Source: Papaver somniferum (lineage: Eukaryota; Streptophyta; Magnoliopsida; Ranunculales; Papaveraceae). From it: 64,000 nucleotides of DNA. Made by a program: the position numbers and the translations under genes. Position 1 is the stretch's first letter, and every line of letters starts with the position of its first letter. Shown piece by piece: positions 58,574 to 64,000 of this stretch. The notes beneath the pieces are model-generated. The model had not been told where the DNA came from. It did not search any database and saw nothing but the letters and a program-made list of their open reading frames with translations. The stretch lies in the NCBI RefSeq assembly GCF_003573695.1, contig NC_039368.1, positions 80,056,374-80,120,373 of the forward strand, written 5' to 3'.

Positions 58574-59557
58574 CAGTCAAACCTCGATAAACAAATGTTC
58601 GATAAATGAATAAAACCGCCAAATGAATAGTTTTCTCCAGTCCAGACTTGGGCCAAGGTGATAAATAAATAACCTCGCTTAATGCATTAATGGATAAAAA
58701 AATTGGATCCTCAAAGGCCCTTTAGAAATATAAACGAATAATCACTAAATTATATATAAAAATATATATAAGAATAAGCCAAAATACATAATCATAAAAA
58801 TTTACATAAAAATATATATAGGAATGAATTCAAAAAAATTCATTTATGGTTGATTGTCCTTTTCGTCCACCCAAACCAAAATGCACCGCATCCTTAATTT
58901 TATGCAATGCTTGCACAATTTTCTGGAATATTTTGCTCGTGTTGTAGCAAGTAATTTTTTAAAGTGGACACCGCTTGAAAAACATCTTTAGATGACACAT
59001 TTGGTACGACACTATTATTATCTGGTTCAGGATCACTTTCATCATTCATTACTGACTCAATAATTTCTTAGTCTGTTGGAGACTCCATAACTGCATCATT
59101 CTTGTTAGGATAGTTCAAAAGATATTCAACGTCCATCACATTTCTATAATATAAATTAGAAATGACACCAGTTAATCCTTGGATTTCTTCGTCTAATTGA
59201 CCATTTCTATAATGGTACGTGTATTTCCTTAAACTCTACCTATTCAATTCATATAATTGGATTAGTGGTCTCAATACACAGTTCCGTACTTATTCTACAC
59301 GTATATTAACGATTGAACTTCGAATGTACACTAATATAAAATCAAAAGAAAATGAATATTAATTGAATTATTGATAAGAATTTTAACCAATACCCCTAGA
59401 TATATTTGTACATATTCTCCTATACAATTTAACTTCTTAACAAAGTAAATATTGTCTAAATGAATAAATATTCATTTATCAATAAATAAATAAATAACCC
59501 CGCCAAACAAATATTTTTCTTGGTCCTGAGGGCATTCATTTTATCGAGGTTTGAATG
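58574..59557 (-). mobile_element. Pogo-like (Emigrant/Lemi1-type) DNA transposon, deleted
   Basis: The terminal inverted repeats CAGTCAAACCTCGATAAA (58574) and TTTATCGAGGTTTGAATG (ending 59557) are close to the CAGTxAAACCTCTATAAA ends of the plant Emigrant/Lemi1 group. Target duplication TA on both sides (58572-58573 and 59558-59559). At 984 bp it is longer than a MITE and retains the 3' part of a transposase gene on the minus strand. Confidence 0.85.
58850..59230 (-). pseudogene. Pogo-like transposase C-terminal remnant
   Basis: The minus-strand translation includes YYRNVMDVEYLLNYP, DAVMESPTD, a stop, EIIESVMNDESDPEPD and AVSTLKNYLLQHEQNIPE. The pattern (acidic tail followed by an A-x-x-L-x-x-Y-x-x-Q helix) resembles the C-terminal tail of plant CENP-B/jerky/pogo transposases. 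The DNA-binding and DDE domains are absent. One TAA interrupts the frame near 59070. Together with the terminal repeats this supports a deletion derivative of a full element. Confidence 0.7.
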
Positions 59558-59985
59558 TAATACTTTCCGTTCCTAAGAGTTATATAACTAATCCTAATCG
59601 GCCCTCCCTTTAGCAATGCTTGGTGACATGACCTTTTTGCTCAGATCTTCCTTTTATGCTCCAATGACTCCAAAATATCTGATAGACTCTAAACAACCGT
59701 AAAATACATAATTCAAAAAATATAGTAAAGAAATCATAATCAATTAATAATAAATCAAGGTGTTTAAGACGCATATCACTAACCTCGAATAGAAGGATGA
59801 CGTCGAGACATCTTCAGGTTCTTCAGAGTATTTGTCTCAACATTTATAAACTTCCTAATATATCCTAACGAATTGATTCTAGTAACATAATCAAGTAACT
59901 CCAGTTCTGGAACTAAAATATGACAATCAAACTTGATATACCAATGCTTGGTGGGTTAGACCGATAAGTTCTTTAAAAGAGATTA

Positions 59986-61270
59986 AGTATTAAAACACTG
60001 CAAACGTCAAATGTTTCTCATATATTATTATTAATATTTTTAAACAACATTTTATTTAAATAATTTAGATATTTAAAATGAAAACTAAGGCGCTAAATAG
60101 TTTGCTGACTAAAATGAGCGAAAAGAGAATAAAAAATAATTACCGAAAACACTTGTTAAACAAGTTGTCTTTAACATACTATTGCTCGATCACACTTCAT
60201 AAGAGTGAATAATCTCATGACCCTAGAAATTGTATCATGGATAGGTTTTTGATACAATCTGTGAATAACACAACAAAAAGTTATCCACTAAAAAACTTCA
60301 CTGCAAGATAAAGAAATAAAAACAAGTACGTATTACAAGAGGTGAAAAAAGAAGATCAAGATGAGTGGAGAGGATAATAGGTCTAATTGGGATGAGAAAA
60401 ACATTTGCGGAAGGATTTTCTAAAAAGGGGTGAAATTAATGGCGAATCAATAATATTGAAGATAGTAAAAAGCGTAAGACAAACAAGTAGGAAAGGGTCA
60501 TAATCACCAAAGAACGTTAAGCTTGCCGAGAAACGTTTTGGTAACAAAATTTTTAACACCCGTTAGACTTTCTTCCAAATAAATATTTGGTAAGAAACAA
60601 ATTCAGTTATTTATTTTTATTTTAAACAAAAACAAATAAATTTTGGTAAAAAAACAATCTTAACCATGATTGGTTAAAAGAATATATCAACGGACAAAAG
60701 ATCCTTTCTAAACTTTATTGATCGTAACTGAAATGGATGTCAGTAGTAACCGCAAGATCCGTTGAACTATATTTCTTGAGAAAAATAGTATTTTTATTAT
60801 ATAAAAATATAAATAGATAATAAAGATAATTACGCATACGACTTTTATCAAAATTCACCTGTTCATATTTATCTGAAAAGTGCTAATTTGACATTCGTGT
60901 TTGATTGATTACTTAATTAACAGATTTTTTTATTACGGAGTGTGTTAGATTCTTGTCCCTCTTTACGTAACTTTCAAAATTAAATTAGATGTTAAAACCA
61001 AATGACACGTGGACATTCGGAAAAGAGTATGAACACAATTTGACTCATTTCCTCAATTGCATTAATCTCTATTTATTTCAAGTAAAAAGAAAATTTGTAT
61101 TTGTTATTATGTAGAAAACTTTAATAGATCATTTAATGTGATACATATAGAGTAATAATGACCGTTTTTCTAAAATTGGCCTTATTAATTACAAGTTAAT
61201 GGATATTCTTTTGAAAGAATAATATTATAATGCATGCATAATAATCTTAACTCTGGCATTGCTAATTACT
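59986..61270. promoter_or_regulatory. Upstream region of the neprosin gene
   Basis: No coding frame. A G-box/ABRE-like ACACGTGG lies at 61005-61012, about 320 bp before the ATG. In plants this motif is bound by bZIP/bHLH factors in stress and abscisic-acid responses. Whether it acts here is inference. The rest is AT-rich. Confidence 0.4.
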
Positions 61271-61285
61271 ACACATTATCATATA

Positions 61286-61293
61286 TTATATAA
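61286..61293 (+). promoter_or_regulatory. TATA box of the neprosin gene
   Basis: TATATAAG lies about 40 bp before the chosen ATG (61331), giving a predicted 5' UTR of only about 10-15 nt. An ATG further downstream would lose the signal peptide. Confidence 0.5.
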
Positions 61294-61330
61294 GCTAGTA
61301 AGTGTCCTACCTTTGTATTCTAACTTAAAA

Positions 61331-63639
61331 ATGGTTTATGTTAAGTCAAGTTTAGTATGGATTTTAATGATACTTGTTCTATGTCTGAGTGCGTTGTGCA
61401 AATATGGAGCAGGTGAAAACTATACTAATCTATTAGAAGAAGAAAATAAGGAGATTGAAGAACAACTCAAGACTCTCAATAAACCACCAATTAAGACAAT
61501 AATCGTAATATATGTTGCTATTCATCTCCACCTAATAATCTTATTTACGTAATAAGATTCTAAATTACATATGAGCAAATTTTGTTTAGCATAACAACTG
61601 TGTCTATATGCATCATTTTCTTTCGATTTTCTAGTCTAACCTTTTCCTTTTTCTATATATGTTTCAGACTAAAATGGGTGATACCATAGATTGCATCGAC
61701 ATTTATAAACAACCTGCTTTCGACCATCCATTACTTAAAAATCACAAGATCCAGGTACTTGATACATACATAACGATATAAGCCATATCTTAATGCTTGT
61801 TGTTGTACAATAGTGGAAACCCTTCTGTTAACCACTTACATGTAGGAAACAATATCACCACCATCCACGTATTTATGATGACATCGTATTTGTAATCTCA
61901 AAATTTGTCGCATAAAAGTAATTTAGCGAAATGCAATAATTGTAATATGCATGCAGAGCCTCACTTCGTGCATCAACATGACCATACAGATGGAACCAAG
62001 TTATTTTATTCGAAAATAAAACATCAGTAAGATAGATTCATCATCCACAAAGGCTTCAATGAAACAGATTAATGAGCATAGAAAAAAAATTATTTGTCCA
62101 GTAGGAACGAACCCTATTAGAAGGACCACAAAGTGAGAACTGATATTTTCTAATCTTCTAAAAAAAAGAAAAAATCATACTAATGGTGAGCTCCTCCGGC
62201 ACATGAATCATCACGTAAGTAAAAATTATTTGACTCTTTTAAGATGTACTTTTTGAAAAACAAGAATTAAATAGTTGTCTTCTAGAAAAATGGAAAGTAA
62301 TAGCTTATCTTCTTTGGGTTGATCTAGTTTGTATCTGTAGAAATACCTTATACAACATGGATATACCATGGGGCTATAGCTAGCTTTGGAATTCATACTC
62401 CATCTGTAACTCGAGATCAATATAGTACATCTCAAATGTGGATTCGGAATGGAGAGGAGCATGCAACAAATAACATTGAAGCCGGATGGGATGTAAGTCA
62501 TTAGCTATTAATATTGATAAATCACCACTTATAAATCTAATAACATTAGTGTAATAATATCTAATCTGATTTGTAGAATGTAAACATTAGTTTACGCAGA
62601 CCGCCTAGATTTGTAGGGTGTACAACAATCTTGAGGAGAATGTCTAGGCACTGCTGGTTGATAGCATGTGTGCATAACGAACATGGAAAAACGTGTTCCA
62701 CAAATCATTTTACATATAATAAGATTAATTGATCTGTTGTAATTTTTGGTTATTAAGTTTGGTCGAATATGAACTTTTCTCAGGTGTATCCAGAACTTTT
62801 TAATGACAATGCTACAAGAATTTTTAGCCGATGGACAATAAGATTATGCCTAATCACTTTTATTGCAAGCATTATTCTCGCCAGTGAGAACACGTTGGTT
62901 GATTCTTATTATTTGTGTGTACATCGTAGGCTGATGGATATATAATCACGGGTTGTTTCAATACAATGTGCACAGGTTTCGTGCAGATACATCGTCAAAT
63001 TTTATTTGGTGTAGCTTTAAATCCCATGTCACCCTATGGAGAAGAAGTATATTTCAGTGTGATTTTGGTAATTTATGGACTGTAAAAAACAACTTTTATA
63101 GAGAAAATTTGTCGCAATATCTTTCTAAAATCAGTTCCCTTAATTCTTTATATCTTGTGTCCACGGTAGATATGTTTTTTCGCATAATAATGGTCGCTAA
63201 AATGGTGGGGGTTCAATAACATCATTTATATATATGATAATAGGATGAAAAAATAAAAAGTTGGTGGTTCTATATTGGTAATGACAAGAACACACCCATT
63301 GGGTACTGTCCAAGTGAAATCTTCATTTATCTTCCAGGCGCTTCATTAATCAGATTTGGTGAAATAGAGGGTAGAATGCTAAGTACATCAAGTCCACCTA
63401 TGGGAAATGGAAATTTACCAACAGAAGATTATAAAATGGAATCAACGGCTTTTATGCGATTTTTACAAACCGTAGAAGCAAACGGAGATACACGTTATTT
63501 CGGTAATTCTGCAGTAACACATAAATCTACAAGTGTCGATTGTTACGACATTATCTTCCACAAGTATGGCAAATATAAAATACGCAAACATGGGTACAAT
63601 TCTATTATATTTGGGGGGCCTGGTGGTAATTGCCTCTAA
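61331..63639 (+). pseudogene. Neprosin-family (DUF239/DUF4409) peptidase-like gene, disrupted
   Basis: Seven exons are predicted: 61331-61504, 61668-61754, 61990-62214, 62328-62492, 62784-62837, 62930-63067 and 63244-63639, all phase 0. Exon 1 encodes a signal peptide (LVWILMILVLCLSALC). Exons 1-3 encode the activation-peptide domain ([30 protein letters not shown]). Exons 4-7 encode the neprosin domain (SQMWIRNG, NNIEAGWDVYPELF, ADGYIITGCFN, a C-terminal FGGPGGNC). The glutamates in IEAGW and FGEIEG fit the proposed catalytic pair of this secreted glutamic-peptidase family. Exon 3 has in-frame TAA (62017-62019) and TGA (62134-62136). Exon 5 ends ACA|ATAAGA where GTAAGA is expected. Skipping exons 3 and 5 would leave an open frame. 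I call it a pseudogene, with that reservation. Confidence 0.85.
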
Positions 63640-63692
63640 TCATATGGATATTCCATCTTATAAATGCTCTATAAAAATGTTATGTTTTCACT

Positions 63693-63698
63693 AATAAA
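63693..63698 (+). terminator. Poly(A) signal of the neprosin gene
   Basis: AATAAA lies 54 bp after the stop codon and is the only perfect hexamer close downstream. Confidence 0.6.
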
Positions 63699-63699
63699 G

Positions 63700-64000
63700 A
63701 TCATTGTAACTCAGCGGTTCAATGTTTTATTTACTAGCAGGAGGAAAATAAGGTAATACAAAACTGTCCTTTGGTCACAATAATTTACCCTGTCCAAAGG
63801 TCTTTTGGTCACGGTATTTTATTAGTCAAGTTACAGTACAAGATCTTATATTGCACAAGTGCAAGAAACATCCATACACCATAAATATAAAATAGGAAAA
63901 GAAATGCAGAAAAATATCATGAATTTATATTACAAATCAAACAATTTATACAGAATGTGCAAGTTTTTAGTCTCAAGTCATGAAGTAATATTTTGAAACT
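63700..64000. other. Downstream intergenic DNA
   Basis: No gene seen. A short repeated phrase, CCTTTGGTCAC / TCTTTTGGTCAC, occurs at about 63767 and 63810. Confidence 0.4.

Larger units (their letters stand above)
57679..59985 (-). mobile_element. SIRE-like LTR, right (inverted) arm
   Basis: On the minus strand it starts near 59985 with sequence aligning to the LTR at 50495 (CCACCAAGCATTGGTAT-TCAAGTTTG-TTGTCATAT). It runs left to the CACTA insertion and is interrupted by a pogo-like element. The portion 58340-58570 does not match the left arm and may be a further insertion. Confidence 0.55.

Noticed and set aside
62328..62345. Exon 4 of the neprosin gene starting at 62341 after CTGTAG
   Set aside because: That acceptor would put the conserved HGAIASFGIHTP segment out of frame; the acceptor ending at 62327 keeps phase 0.
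62838..62843. AT-AC (U12-type) intron after neprosin exon 5
   Set aside because: The sequence ATAAGA does not match the U12 donor ATATCCTT; a mutated GTAAGA is simpler.

Overview
This window is repeat-rich nuclear DNA of a flowering plant, almost certainly a dicot. It holds AT-rich sequence with plant-type L1 LINEs, Copia and other LTR retrotransposons, Stowaway-, CACTA- and pogo/Emigrant-like DNA elements, a Helitron end, and one intron-containing gene of the plant-specific neprosin (DUF239) family. I suspect a large, transposon-rich genome such as that of a poppy relative. Nothing in the sequence proves the species.

Layout. 1-9 kb: a LINE endonuclease scrap, a tRNA-derived SINE-like unit, a nearly full-length but broken LINE (about 3.7-8.7 kb) and a textbook Stowaway-like MITE. 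9-13.9 kb: low-coding DNA with a PPR gene scrap, ending in a Helitron 3' terminus. 13.9-15.5 kb: a solo LTR, followed by a 60-bp minisatellite. 16-22 kb: no recognisable gene, with a MITE-like hairpin. 22.3-35.4 kb: a decayed minus-strand Copia element split by a complete 7.1-kb plus-strand LTR retrotransposon with perfect target-site duplications. 37-41 kb: a minus-strand relative of that element, itself split by a Copia LTR. 41.4-53 kb and 57.7-60 kb: fragments of SIRE/Maximus-like Copia elements, broken up by an inverted-repeat retrotransposon, a LINE 3' half, a 4.7-kb CACTA element and a pogo-like element. 61.3-63.6 kb: the neprosin gene.

Two points stand out. First, one LTR family (copies at 13.9, 23.5, 37-41 and 43-47 kb) shows no recognisable gag or pol. 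It encodes an acidic, repeat-containing protein that I do not recognise, translated from a leader that appears to carry an intron. One copy is arranged as a large inverted repeat around that gene. Second, the neprosin gene keeps seven recognisable phase-0 exons, a TATA box and a poly(A) signal. However, exon 3 has two in-frame stops and exon 5 has lost its GT donor. Skipping both exons would restore a reading frame, so it is either a young pseudogene or an alternatively spliced gene.

All other coding traces are transposon remains with stops and frameshifts. There is no operon, rRNA or convincing functional tRNA gene in the window.
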